Source: Planctomycetota bacterium
GTDB taxonomy: Bacteria; Planctomycetota; Phycisphaerae; Phycisphaerales; UBA1924
Assembly (NCBI GenBank): GCA_013285505.1
Contig: CP053450.1
Location: 4,014,796-4,078,795, forward strand
Length of the DNA stretch: 64,000 bases
Reading direction: 5' to 3'
Made by a program: the position numbers and the translations under genes. Numbering within the stretch: position 1 is the stretch's first letter; every line of letters starts with the position of its first letter. The notes beneath the pieces were generated by a model. That model saw nothing but the letters and a program-made list of their open reading frames with translations, made no database searches and had not been told where the DNA came from. Positions 38,765 through 47,770 of this stretch are shown piece after piece.

Positions 38765-39154
38765 TCAGCGCCGCGCCCGGCACTCATCAAGAAACTCGAC
38801 ACCCCGCCGCAGGTGCGGGATCACGATCGACCCGCCCACGATCAGCGCGATGTCGAACGTCTCCCACAACTCCTCATCGCTCGCCCCGGCGCTGACGCAC
38901 TGGTCGATGTGGTAGGCGATGCAGTCGTCGCACCGCAGCACCATGCTCGCGGCCAGCCCGAGCAGCTCCTTGGTCTTCTCATCCAGCGCCCCGGCCTCGT
39001 ACGCCTTGCCGTCGAGCTGGAAGAACCGCTTGGTGACCAGCGTCCCCCCACACCGGGGCGTGCCGTCGGCGTGCGTGCCCCGCTTCGCGTCGTCGCCCAT
39101 GATCCGCTCGTTCAGCCTCGACCGGAACGCCTGGAAGTCGTCGTATCTGCTCAT
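38765..39154 (-). CDS. Carboxymuconolactone decarboxylase / AhpD-like protein
   Basis: A 129-residue all-helical protein with the AhpD signature LRCDDCIAYHIDQC (CxxC plus His). This motif supports thiol-based peroxide detoxification in AhpD relatives. GALDEKTKELLGLAASM precedes it and DEELWETFDIALIVGGSIV follows, as in the CMD domain. The frame is intact. It lies alone between a convergent MFS gene and a PEP-CTERM-like gene. Confidence 0.85.
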   Translation of the reverse strand: MSRYDDFQAFRSRLNERIMGDDAKRGTHADGTPRCGGTLVTKRFFQLDGKAYEAGALDEKTKELLGLAASMVLRCDDCIAYHIDQCVSAGASDEELWETFDIALIVGGSIVIPHLRRGVEFLDECRARR

Positions 39155-39225
39155 GAGCGGATTCTACGGGCCCGGCACCGCGATGCCTGCACGCCTCCCG
39201 GCAGAGCGGCGGGTGCAAAAAGACA

Positions 39226-39252
39226 ACGCTGCCCGGACCGGCCGGGCAGCGT
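39226..39252 (-). terminator. Rho-independent terminator for the PEP-CTERM-like gene
   Basis: A perfect 11-bp stem (ACGCTGCCCGG / CCGGGCAGCGT) is followed on the minus strand by TGTCTTTTTGC. Confidence 0.88.
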
Positions 39253-39280
39253 CGCGTGAAACGGTATTGAACCCGCAGAC

Positions 39281-40090
39281 TCAGGCGATGACCGAACGCG
39301 TCCGACGCGTACCGACGAGTCCGAGGCCAACGAGCGCGAGGCCCGCCGCGGAGGGCAGCGGGATGATCGCGAGCGTCAGCGTGGTGTCGTCCACGCCGAC
39401 GGTCATGTTAGAGATGAACGGGAACCAGCCGTACCGGTTGCCCCCGACGACCGTTGCGATAAGGTTGCCGTTATCCCTGCGGGTCTCGGTGAACAGCACG
39501 GTGCCGCCGGCGTCAATGAGATTCATGTCCACCTCGAGGACGCCGCCGGCGTCGCGGAAGACGTGCTGCATTGTGTACCAGCCGGAGGCGGTGACCTCCA
39601 GGTAATTGCTGTACGCAGTCTCAATGTCCTGGCGCGGGGAACCGTACGAGTTGTTATCGCCGGCCACGAGGAGCTTGCCGGTCGAGATGTCCTTGGACAC
39701 GTGGAAGATGAAGTCCTGCAGGTGACTGCCGGACTGGTCGTTGGCCGCGACCGTGTAATCGAAGCCGGCGCCCCCGGCGAGGCCGGTGTCCAAGTAGACC
39801 TTGTTCTCCGCGGTAAATCCCGCACCGAAGACGGAGCGATACCCGTCGAATCGTGTGAAGCCAGAGGTGCCATCACCGGCTTCGCTGAACTCCGCATGGA
39901 ACCCGCCGCTGGCGGAAGTGAGCCCGAGCGTGCCGCCGCCGGAGGCGACCCGATTGACCTGGCCGTTCCAGCCATTGCTGTTGTCGAACCAACCCGCAGT
40001 GTCGGTCTCAAAGCCCTGCTCAAACACGGGCCCCGCTGCGGCGACCGCACCGAAGCAGGCCACAACACCCAATCCAATGTACCTCTTCAT
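39281..40090 (-). CDS. Secreted protein with a PEP-CTERM-like sorting tail
   Basis: A 269-residue exported protein. The signal peptide is GLGVVACFGAVAAAG. The core is a concanavalin-like beta sandwich (FEQGFETDTAGWFDN, TVAANDQSGSHLQDFIFHV, WYTMQHVFRDAGGVLEVDM). The tail is IPLPSAAGLALVGLGLVGTR followed by RTRSVIA: a PLP(S) motif, one hydrophobic helix and a basic end. This is the organisation of PEP-CTERM exosortase substrates, in the PLPSAA variant common in Planctomycetes. No exosortase is in the window. A strong terminator follows. Base composition is slightly lower in GC than the neighbours. Confidence 0.75.
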   Translation of the reverse strand: MKRYIGLGVVACFGAVAAAGPVFEQGFETDTAGWFDNSNGWNGQVNRVASGGGTLGLTSASGGFHAEFSEAGDGTSGFTRFDGYRSVFGAGFTAENKVYLDTGLAGGAGFDYTVAANDQSGSHLQDFIFHVSKDISTGKLLVAGDNNSYGSPRQDIETAYSNYLEVTASGWYTMQHVFRDAGGVLEVDMNLIDAGGTVLFTETRRDNGNLIATVVGGNRYGWFPFISNMTVGVDDTTLTLAIIPLPSAAGLALVGLGLVGTRRTRSVIA

Positions 40091-40399
40091 CTCGAATCTC
40101 CTCCGCGCAGTGCCGTTTCCTGTCCCGGTGCGCGACCTGATGAACCATCCCCGCCGGCACACCCGGCACTGACGGTTTCACCCCCACGGGGAAATTACTC
40201 TAATGTCGGGATCCCCTCAGACAAAGCGCCCTGACGGGTTTTCTCTAGAAATATTGATTCGCGCCGCCAGAGCGCAGCACGGGCCAAACAACGTTGCGGA
40301 TTCGCCAGAGCCCCTAAGTTCCGTTCGCCGACCGGCTTACACGCAGATTGCCACTCATTTGCCAATAGTTTCTTGGGCTGCATATGCAATTCTGCGCAG
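40091..40399. other. Intergenic region, lower GC, no gene seen
   Basis: This 309-base gap contains the leader of the PEP-CTERM-like gene (minus strand) and the 3' flank of the methyltransferase gene. It is clearly less GC-rich than the surroundings from about 40190 to 40400. No reading frame with coding character, tRNA fold or strong hairpin was found. Confidence 0.5.
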
Positions 40400-41096
40400 T
40401 CACCCCACCTTCTGCGCCACCACCAGACCCTCCCGATTAGTCACGCAGCAGGACAAAAACCCGCTCCCCGGCGACCCGATCCACCGGTTGAAGGCGTCCA
40501 CCGCGTCGCGGCCCGCGTCGCTGCCGGCGGGGTCAGTGATCCACCAGTCCGCCCCGAGGCAGTTGTCGGCGATGAGCAGCCCGCCCGGCCGCAGCAGCCT
40601 CGCGGCGTGCTCGGCGTAGCCCCGGTACTCGCTCTTGATCGCGTCGAGGAAGACCACGCCCGCCGAGCCGTCGCCCAGCTCCTCCACCAGCCGCGGCAGC
40701 TCCTCCAGCCCGGTGCTCTCGCGCAGCTCGATCCGATCGCCCATCCCTGCGCGCGCAAACTCGCTGCGGGCAAAGGCCGCGTGCTCGGGCTCGGGCTCGA
40801 TCGTGATGAGCCTGCCCTGCGCGCCCAGCCCCCGCGCCAGCCAGAGCCCCGAGTAGCCGCCGAGCCGCCCCCACCTCGACCGCCACCGGCCGGTCGGTGC
40901 CGGAGCAGGCCAGCTGCACCAGCACCATCAGCAACCTGCCAACATCCGGCGAGACCGCGATCGACGGCAGCCCCGCGGCCACCGCCCGGTCCATCAGCGT
41001 GTCCAGCTGCTGATCCAGAGGCTCGGCCAACCCACCGAAGACCTCGCGGACATAGTCGCAGGTCCCGTCCCACTTCTCGGGTGTCATGTGTGTCAT
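40400..41096 (-). CDS. Class I SAM O-methyltransferase, COMT-like (frameshifted)
   Basis: A ~232-residue methyltransferase. The SAM-binding motif VEVGALGGYSGLWLARGL appears once the frame change at 40862-40868 (plus-strand GAGCCGC, expected GAGCGC) is corrected. LITIEPEPEHAAFARSEF follows, then VVFLDAIKSEYRGYAEH with the metal-binding Asp and LIADNCLGADWW. This is the layout of Mg2+-dependent catechol/caffeoyl-CoA O-methyltransferases; the acceptor is unknown. There are two possible ATGs (41096 and 41087). It is followed upstream by a palindromic repeat and the HIT gene on the same strand. Confidence 0.82.
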
Positions 41097-41114
41097 GCCG
41101 TGACCGTAGCCGCC

Positions 41115-41213
41115 GAGGGTGCCACGGGTCAGGCCCGGCTCTGCGGGACTGCCCCGTGTCGAGACGCCGCACGGGGCAGCCGCTCAAAGCAGCGTCTGAC
41201 CCGTGGCACCCTC
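41115..41213. repeat. Double-hairpin interspersed repeat, family B copy 1
   Basis: The outer arms (41115-41132 and 41196-41213) are an 18-bp inverted repeat built on GGGTGCCACGGGTCAG. An inner stem pairs GCCCCGTG with CACGGGGC around 41150-41178. It lies between the methyltransferase start and the HIT stop, both minus strand. Confidence 0.85.
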
Positions 41214-41237
41214 GCTCTCGTGCTCGCGCCACGGGCG

Positions 41238-41751
41238 CTACCTCGACGGCACGACCGGCTCGGCCCCCAACCGCACCAACGCCGCGGCGAGCCGGGCGTG
41301 CAGCTCGCGGTCGGGCGCTCAGGGCATCGGCCCGCCTTGCGCCCGGGAAGTCGTACGCCGCGAACGGGTCGCCCAGACGCTTCTCCGGGTCCTCATCGGC
41401 GAACCGCGGCACGATGTGCGCATGGAGCACCGGCACATGGTTGCAGAGCATCAAATAGTTCAGCCGCTCGCAACCAGTCGCCTCGGTGACCGCGTCCCCC
41501 AGCAACGCCACATCCGCGAGAAACGCGGCTCTGGCTGCGGGCGGCAGGTCGTTCAGGTGGGCGGGCGTTGCCCCACAGCCCGAGTCCCCGAGCAAGTCCG
41601 CGGGCACCTTCGGCAGCAGCATGCAGCAACCCGTCACACCCTCCGGCTGCTGGTTCGACAGAATCGCCCAGCCCGTCCGGAGCCGGCCGAGCGCTTGCGG
41701 GTCATCTCCGGCCTCGATGCGGGCGATCCGCCCTGATATTGGATCCGTCAT
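41238..41751 (-). CDS. HIT-like (histidine triad) protein (frameshifted)
   Basis: A ~170-residue protein of the HIT superfamily, which hydrolyses nucleotide phosphoanhydrides. It has TGWAILSNQQPEGVTGCCML near the start and the site VPVLHAHIVPRFADED. Only two of the triad histidines are obvious (HAH), as in some diadenosine-polyphosphate-hydrolase-like members, so activity is uncertain. A frame change in GGGCGCTC (41313-41320) leads to a natural C-terminus, PDRELHARLAAALVRLGAEP, with a stop at 41238. Start is ATG 41751. Confidence 0.75.
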
Positions 41752-41847
41752 GCCCGCAGCCTAGGGCCTGTCTGATGGCCCGGGCTCTCGGCGCACTTGC
41801 GGAGTTGCGGCTCTTGCGATGGGCGCAGGAGTTCATGGCTCCCGTGC

Positions 41848-41943
41848 GGGTGCCACGGGGTCAGGCCCGGCTCTGCGGGACCGCCCCGTGCCGAGACGAC
41901 GCACGGGGCAGCCTCTCAAAGCAGCGTCGGACCCGTGGCACCC
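41848..41943. repeat. Double-hairpin interspersed repeat, family B copy 2
   Basis: About 85% similar to copy 1 (41115-41213), with the same outer arms (GGGTGCCACGG.. / ..CCGTGGCACCC) and the same inner GCCCCGTG/CACGGGGC stem. It sits in the divergent gap between the HIT gene and the BamE-like gene, ~75 bases before the latter's start, so it could affect transcription of either. Confidence 0.85.
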
Positions 41944-42018
41944 TACGACCGGCATTGGCACATCGAAACCGGCGCGGTAGGCTTCCCAACGAGAGAGACA
42001 CCACCCCGGAGAATCGCC

Positions 42019-42390
42019 ATGCCCCGCCGCGCTCTTGCTGTCTTGACCCCCGCCCTCGTGTTCGCCGCTGCTGCCACGCTTGCCGGCTGCTCGATCGTCT
42101 CCAGCGACAACCACGTCAGCTACACCGGCAACTACGTCGCGTCGGACACGTTCGGGCGGGTCAAGGTCGGCGAATCGACGCCCTCCTTCGTCGAGGCCAC
42201 GCTCGGCGAGCCGACCAGCAAGACCGACCTCGAAGACGGCTCGAGCATCTGGCGGTGGGACTACGTCGTCCGCCGCTCGGGCGAGGGCAGCGTGCTGCTG
42301 GTCTTCGACGGTGAGAGCTCGAGCGAGAAGAAGCACTCGTCGTATGTGCAGTTCGAGAACGGGGTGGCCACGAAGAAGTGGCGCAGCTAG
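42019..42390 (+). CDS. BamE/SmpA-like small lipoprotein
   Basis: A 123-residue lipoprotein: the signal peptide ends in the lipobox TLAGC, then VSYTGNYVASDTFGRVKVGE and FVEATLGEPTSKTDLEDGSS and a WRWDYVVRR strand. This is the SmpA/OmlA (BamE) fold, which in proteobacteria assists outer-membrane protein assembly. In planctomycetes the fold occurs in many lipoproteins, so the role is open. ATG 42019 follows GGAGA. A family A repeat follows its stop. Confidence 0.78.
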   Translation: MPRRALAVLTPALVFAAAATLAGCSIVSSDNHVSYTGNYVASDTFGRVKVGESTPSFVEATLGEPTSKTDLEDGSSIWRWDYVVRRSGEGSVLLVFDGESSSEKKHSSYVQFENGVATKKWRS

Positions 42391-42424
42391 GCCAGCACGC
42401 CGGGCCCGAGTTGCAGACTGCTTC

Positions 42425-42511
42425 GTGTGGCATGCCCACGCTTCGTGGGCATGGAGTTCCGCGACATTTCGAGATCAAAGCACATGCCCACGAAGCGTGG
42501 GCATGCCACAC
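42425..42511. repeat. Double-hairpin interspersed repeat, family A copy 2
   Basis: The arms 42425-42453 and 42483-42511 are identical, base for base, to the 29-bp arms of copy 1 at 20846-20927. The 29-base spacer is unrelated to that of copy 1. It lies between two plus-strand genes. Confidence 0.92.
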
Positions 42512-42582
42512 AAAGGTCCCGCCTACCACCACTTTCTCCTCTGCCCCTTGCCCCCACGCCATCTCTCGGCGATGATGCCCGC

Positions 42583-43590
42583 ATGATCTTCACCACCGCC
42601 GCTGTCTGTCTCGCCGCCATCGCCCAGACCACCCCGACACCCCCCGCTCCGCCCGAGCACACCCGCCACATCCTCGCTGCGGACCCGTGGGCCGGGCACA
42701 TCGCCCTGCTCGCGCCGGCCACCGACGCCGCGGGTGACTCTGCGCCCGGTTTCGAGATCACCTGGGAGCACCCGATCAGCGCCATCCACGACCTCCACGT
42801 CCTCGATTCGGGCCACATCCTCTTTCAGGACTCCTGGACGCACATCCTCGAAGTAGACCCCGAGACCGGCGAGACCGTCTGGGAGTACGACGCCGCCCGG
42901 CAGAACCGCCGCCCCGCCGACGGCCCCGTCGAGGTCCACGCCTTCTCCCGCATGCCCGACGGCACGACGATGATCGCCGAGTCCGGCCCCGGCCGGCTCA
43001 TCTTCGTGGATGCCGAGGGCAACATCGACCACCAGTTCAAGTTCACCCTCTCACGCAACGACCCCCACCGCGACACGCGCCTCGTGCGCCCCACACCCCA
43101 GGGCACCTTCCTCGCGGCTCACGAGGGCGAGGGCGTCGTCCGCGAGTACGACACCGAGGGCAACGTCGTCTGGGAGTTCGCCGTCCCGCTCTTCGGCAAG
43201 GACCGCGCCGGCGGCCACGGCTTCGACGCCTGGGGCAACGCCGTCTTCAGCGCCATCCGCCTCGACAACGGCAACACCCTCATCGGCACCGGCAACGGCC
43301 ACCGCGTCCTCGAGGTCAGCCCCGGCGGCGAGATCGTCTGGCAGGTCACCCAGGACGAACTGCCCGGCATCCGCCTGGCGTGGGTCACCACGCTGCAGGT
43401 GCTCGAGTCCGGCAACATCGTCATCGGCAACTGCCACGCCGGGCCTGACCAGCCGCAGCTGGTCGAGATCACCAAGGACAAGGAGGTCGTGTGGACGTTC
43501 CACGATTTCGAGCGGTTTGACAACGCCCTGTCGAACGCGTGGGTGATCGAGGCGGACGTCGCTGGAGCGACAGGCGCGGCTGTGAGATAA
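42583..43590 (+). CDS. Exported PQQ/arylsulfotransferase-like beta-propeller protein
   Basis: A 335-residue protein with a signal peptide (TTAAVCLAAIAQT) and repeated blades ending in W-E/T-F/Y: ITWEHPISAIHDLHVLDSGH, GETVWEYDAARQNRR, GNVVWEFAVPLFGKD, GEIVWQVTQDELPG and EVVWTFHDFERFDN. The pattern 'G-x-V-W-E' with NGNTLIGTGNGHRVLEV matches PQQ-like or arylsulfotransferase (ASST) propellers. The catalytic role is not established. ATG 42583 is selected because the signal peptide starts there; a longer frame upstream crosses the repeat. Confidence 0.78.
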   Translation: MIFTTAAVCLAAIAQTTPTPPAPPEHTRHILAADPWAGHIALLAPATDAAGDSAPGFEITWEHPISAIHDLHVLDSGHILFQDSWTHILEVDPETGETVWEYDAARQNRRPADGPVEVHAFSRMPDGTTMIAESGPGRLIFVDAEGNIDHQFKFTLSRNDPHRDTRLVRPTPQGTFLAAHEGEGVVREYDTEGNVVWEFAVPLFGKDRAGGHGFDAWGNAVFSAIRLDNGNTLIGTGNGHRVLEVSPGGEIVWQVTQDELPGIRLAWVTTLQVLESGNIVIGNCHAGPDQPQLVEITKDKEVVWTFHDFERFDNALSNAWVIEADVAGATGAAVR

Positions 43591-43645
43591 GTTTGATCCG
43601 CGGCCGCGGTTCTTGTATAAAGGCTCCCCAGAAAGGGGGACCACC

Positions 43646-44095
43646 ATGCCCACCGTCACCGTCCGCGACGAGACCCTCGGGGCCGACAGCAGCCGCCCGG
43701 CCGACCATCACTCCGGCCACCACTCCGACCCCACCACCGGCCACGCCGACGGCGGCCTCGTGCTCGATTTCCTCACCGAGCACGTCACCGTCCGCGAGAT
43801 CATCCGCTCGCGGGTCTATCAGGAGGTCGAGGACTACAACCGCCGCCGCTCCGAGCACTTCCGCGGCCTTGTCGAGCCCACCGACGCCGAGAAGACCCTC
43901 AACGGCTACAAACTCCGCACGCCACGCGAGATCGATTGGAATCGGCAGTTCAAGGCCGCGTGCGAGGCGTACGAGCGCAACGGCTTCCTCGTCCTCATCG
44001 ACGACACGCAGGCCGGCGAACTCGACGACGAGGTCACGCTGCGCGCAGGGAGCGGGGTGACGTTCTTGCGGATGGTGCCGTTGGTGGGCGGGTGA
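43646..44095 (+). CDS. Small His-rich hypothetical protein, partner of the DUF4132 gene
   Basis: A 149-residue soluble protein. Residues ~25-45 are His/Asp-rich (RPADHHSGHHSDPTTGHADG) and may bind metal. The rest includes FLTEHVTVREIIRSRVYQEV, a KTLNGYKLRTPREIDWNRQF segment and a compact end, LIDDTQAGELDDEVTLRAGS, then a GVTFLRMVPLVGG strand. It has a clear Shine-Dalgarno (AAAGGGGGA). The following DUF4132 gene begins 6 bases after its stop, so the two are one unit and probably work together (inference). I do not know the family. Confidence 0.65.
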   Translation: MPTVTVRDETLGADSSRPADHHSGHHSDPTTGHADGGLVLDFLTEHVTVREIIRSRVYQEVEDYNRRRSEHFRGLVEPTDAEKTLNGYKLRTPREIDWNRQFKAACEAYERNGFLVLIDDTQAGELDDEVTLRAGSGVTFLRMVPLVGG

Positions 44096-44101
44096 GCGAC
44101 A

Positions 44102-46700
44102 TTGAAGGAGCAACATCCCAGTTTCGACGAACTCTTTGAGGCTGTCAGCGATGGCGTTCGAGAGCTCAGCTACTTCGACGCAGCACGACGATCTCCCGGA
44201 TTCGAGAATGTCAGGTCACTCAGCCGTGCGGATCAGGCGGCGTTCGTGCTTTACTGTCTCGGCCGCCTTCCTGCGCTCGGAGATTACGCCGATGCGGTAA
44301 CCATCCAGGGCGGGTGGGACGACCGTCGCTGGCCGGAAAAGAACCGCCGTCTGTACCGTTGGTGGACCGCGATCTCCATAATCCACAACCTGCTTCGTCG
44401 CGCCCTGGAGTGGACAGACTCGGGACTTGAGGCACTCATCACCCACCAGATCGACCGGCGCTTTCGAGCCGGCATCGCCTACTTCGAATCCGGCATCCTG
44501 AACCAACTCGAAGCGAACGCGGATCGGATCGATTCCAGCGATCGACTGCAGGCTCTGATCCGCAAGGGCCTGAGCAAACGGATAGCGGCATCGAGTGCAG
44601 AGGAAAGATCGCTCCGCCGGCGACTAGCCAAACTCGCGGGCGACACGAGCGAACACCTCATCGCACGAGGCGAAGCGTGGGCGGATCGCGCACTCGATGA
44701 CCTCGCCGGAATGGATGCGGCCGCGAGCAACCTCTGGCATTCGCTCTTGGAGCATGCCGCGGAAGCGAAGGCCGCAAAGCCCTCGGCCAAATGGGCGAAG
44801 ACCGCGAACGCCCTCCGCGCACCCATCGATACCGACGTCGTCGTCCGGTTGATCTGCGCCTGGTTCGACCTTGTCGACAAACCCCGCACAGCCGAACAAC
44901 AGCGAACGCACGACTGGGAGCCCGACGCCACCCACCTCATCGATGAATCCCACGCCGACATCCTCAAAGGCCTCTGCTGGATCGCCTCCACCATCCCCGA
45001 TCCCGACCTCGCCCGCGCACTCGGCCGCCTCGCCCTCTCCTGCTACCGCAAGGTCCCCGGCATCGGTCCCCGCGCGGTCAAGATCGGCAACGCCGCGGTC
45101 TACGCCCTCGGGCACATGCCCGGACGCGACGCCCTCGGCCAGCTCGCGCTGCTCCGCGTCAAGGTCAAGTTCGGCACCGCCCAGAAGCTGCTCGACAAGG
45201 CCCTGACCGCCGCCGCCGAACGCGAGGGCCTGCCGCGAGACGAGATCGAAGAGCTCGCCGTGCCCGCCTACGGCCTCACCGAGGTCGGCCTCCGACGCGA
45301 GACCCTCGGCGACTACACCGCCGAGCTGCGGCTCCGCGGCATGGCCAAGCCCGTGCTCGGCTTCATCAAACCCGACGGCAAGCCCCAGAAGTCCGTCCCC
45401 GCCGCCATCAAGGAGACCCACGCCGACGACATCAAGGAACTCAAGGCCGCGGCCAAGGACATCGGGGCCATGCTCCCCGCCCAGCGCGACCGCATCGACG
45501 GGCTCTTCCTCGAGGACAAATCCTGGGACCTGCCCACCTGGCGCGAGCGCTACCTCGACCACCCGCTCGTCGGCGTCATCGCCCGCCGGCTCCTCTGGCG
45601 CTTCGCCCCGGGCAAGGGCGGCCGCTGGGACCCCGATGCGCGCAATCTCGGCCCTCTGGCAGGGCGACTCCCTCGTCGGCCCCGACGCCGAACCGGTCGC
45701 GTTCGACGAGGCCCGCACCCGCGTGCGCCTATGGCACCCGCTCGAGGCAGAACGCGACGAGATCCTCGCGTGGCGCGAGTTTCTGGAGAGCCGCGAGATC
45801 GTCCAACCGTTCAAGCAGGCCCACCGCGAGGTCTACCTGCTAACCGACGCCGAGCGGACGACCAACGTCTACTCCAACCGCTACGCCGCGCACATCCTCC
45901 GCCAGCACCAGTTCAACGCCCTCTGCGCCGCCCGCCGCTGGAAGAACAAGCTCCGCCTGTTGGTGGACGATGAATACCCCCCCGCCACCCGAACGCTGGC
46001 CGCGTGGAAGCTCCGCGCCGAGTTCTGGATCGAGGGCGCCGGCGAGGAGTACGGCCTGGACACCAACGACACGGGCGTCTTCAACCACCTCGTCACCGAC
46101 CAGGTCCGCTTCTACAGGCAGGACGCGGCTGTGAGCACGATCCACGCCAGCGGCGGCGGCGGGTACGGCACCTACGGCCCGACCGGCACCAACGACGACC
46201 CGCTGCCGCTCGAGTCCATCCCCCCGCTGGTCTTCAGCGAGATCATGCGTGATGTGGACCTCTTCGTCGGCGTCACCAGCGTCGGCAACAACCCCGCCTG
46301 GCACGACGGCGGCCCCGAGGGTGCACACCGCGACTACTGGTGGTCCTACTCCTTCGGCGATCTCTCGGCCACGGCCGAGACCCGGCGCGACACTCTCTCA
46401 CGCCTCATCCCGCGCCTCAAGATCGCCGACCGCTGCACGCTCGCCGGCAAGTTCCTCACCGTCCGAGGCGACATCCGCACCTACAAGATCCACCTCGGCT
46501 CCGGCAACATCCTCATGGAGCCCAACGACGAGTACCTCTGCATCGTCCCCGGCCGCGCCGACCCGACCACGCCGCGGAAGCTCTACCTGCCCTTCGAGGG
46601 CGACCGCACACTCGCGGTCATCCTGAGCAAGGCCTTCCTGCTGGCCGAAGACGCCAAGATCACCGACAGCACCATCACGAGCCAGATCAACGATCCCTGA
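44102..46700 (+). CDS. DUF4132-family protein (YehI/MolR-like; frameshifted)
   Basis: A ~865-residue soluble protein. The N-terminal two thirds are helical (EALITHQIDRRFRAG, ALGRLALSCYRKVPGIGPRA), like HEAT-type repeats. The C-terminal third holds the conserved DUF4132 block: VYSNRYAAHILRQHQFNALC, FNHLVTDQVRFYRQ, RDYWWSYSFGDLSATAETRR and FLTVRGDIRTYKIHLGSGNI. A frame change near 45632-45642, next to GCGCGC, joins RWDPDAR to ISALWQGD. The start is uncertain: TTG 44102 is the first possible codon after an in-frame stop at 44093. The family's function is unknown; relatives are often found with WGR-domain proteins, none of which is here. Confidence 0.75.
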
Positions 46701-46720
46701 CCGGCGTGCGATGCGACCCA

Positions 46721-47275
46721 TCACGGCGCAGGCGGCGCCGGCGTCTGCAGCGACGGCCTCGCGATCGTCGTCGTCGCGGTGTTGGCCACCCGGATGTCGT
46801 CGATGGTGTAGAAGCACGACGGGTCAACCTCGCGCGCCGCGCGCACGACCGCCGCCGTGCGTCTGCGGCGGACCTGCACGAACAGCATCGTCACCGCCCC
46901 GTCACGCCCCGCGCCCTCGAACCGGGTCACGCGGAAGTTCAACCGGCGCAGCTCGTCGAAGAGTGTCTCGCCCTTGCGCGTAAACACCCGCACCACCTGC
47001 TCGCCGAAGGGCAGCCACCGCTGCAGCGTCACGCCGACGTAGCTCCCCGTCGCCGCCCCGATCGCGAACGCGATGCCGTAGGCCGGCTCGGTCTGGATCC
47101 GCGTGATGACCGCTGACACAGCGAACACCCAGATCACCACCTCGACCAGCCCGAACAGCCACGCCAGCCCGCGGTGGCCGTTGACCACCGCCACCGTCCG
47201 CAGCGTGCCCAGCGACACATCGCCGATGCGCGCGATGATGATGACGATGCAGCCGAAGAAAATGCCCCAGGACAT
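46721..47275 (-). CDS. DUF2179/DUF5698 (UPF0316-type) membrane protein
   Basis: A 184-residue inner-membrane protein. Three N-terminal helices include IFFGCIVIIIARIGDVSLGT, then LRTVAVVNGHRGLAWLFGLV and GIAFAIGAATGSYVGVTLQ. A cytosolic DUF2179-like domain follows (GETLFDELRRLNFRVTRFEG, RTAAVVRAAREVDPSCFYTI, DDIRVA). DUF2179 domains occur in YitT-like proteins and have no established role. The frame is intact. It lies 12 bases downstream of the small membrane protein gene on the same strand, so probably one operon. It converges with the DUF4132 gene. Confidence 0.82.
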   Translation of the reverse strand: MSWGIFFGCIVIIIARIGDVSLGTLRTVAVVNGHRGLAWLFGLVEVVIWVFAVSAVITRIQTEPAYGIAFAIGAATGSYVGVTLQRWLPFGEQVVRVFTRKGETLFDELRRLNFRVTRFEGAGRDGAVTMLFVQVRRRRTAAVVRAAREVDPSCFYTIDDIRVANTATTTIARPSLQTPAPPAP

Positions 47276-47287
47276 GGTGGATGCTCC

Positions 47288-47623
47288 TCAGTTCACAACC
47301 TCAGGACGCGCCGAAGCCGGGCCCGACTCAGCCCCCGTCGCCGCGTGGTTCCGGCTCGGTTTCTCCGCGTGTTGCCCCCGGCGGTGCCCCGGACGCCAGC
47401 CTCGCGGCCGCGGGGGCGGGCCGCCGGGCGGGTCGGCCGCTAGGCCCAGTTCAGCCGCGTGCACGATCATGTAGCCGATCACCGTGCACACGACGCAGAC
47501 CGCCATGAGCAGCACCACGCCCACGAGAAGGCCGCCGCACCCGCCGGTGCCCTGCCCGGGCAGAGGCGCGGACGTGCCGGGTGTGCTGACGGTCGTGATC
47601 GAATCGCTCGGCTGCTCGGTCAT
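47288..47623 (-). CDS. Small single-pass membrane protein
   Basis: A 111-residue hypothetical protein. A Ser/Thr/Pro-rich N-terminus is followed by one transmembrane helix, GGLLVGVVLLMAVCVVCTVI, and a Pro/Arg-rich low-complexity C-terminus. No family is recognised. It starts at ATG 47623 and precedes the DUF2179 gene by 12 bases. Real-gene status rests on operon spacing and the clean hydrophobic segment. Confidence 0.5.
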   Translation of the reverse strand: MTEQPSDSITTVSTPGTSAPLPGQGTGGCGGLLVGVVLLMAVCVVCTVIGYMIVHAAELGLAADPPGGPPPRPRGWRPGHRRGQHAEKPSRNHAATGAESGPASARPEVVN

Positions 47624-47770
47624 CCGGGTCCTCTCCGCTGGCGGGTCTTGGGGTGGTCATCCTAGCTCCCGACCCGCCGGGAACACCGAGCCCCCCGGCC
47701 GCATCTATATAGAATGCCCCGCCGGAGCCCACCCCGGACCGCAGAACCCCGCCGACCACGGAGACCCGCC

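Noticed and set aside
44092..44139. A short GTG frame after the His-rich gene
   Set aside because: It is only 16 codons, ends inside the DUF4132 coding region, and the other frame is clearly coding from 44102.
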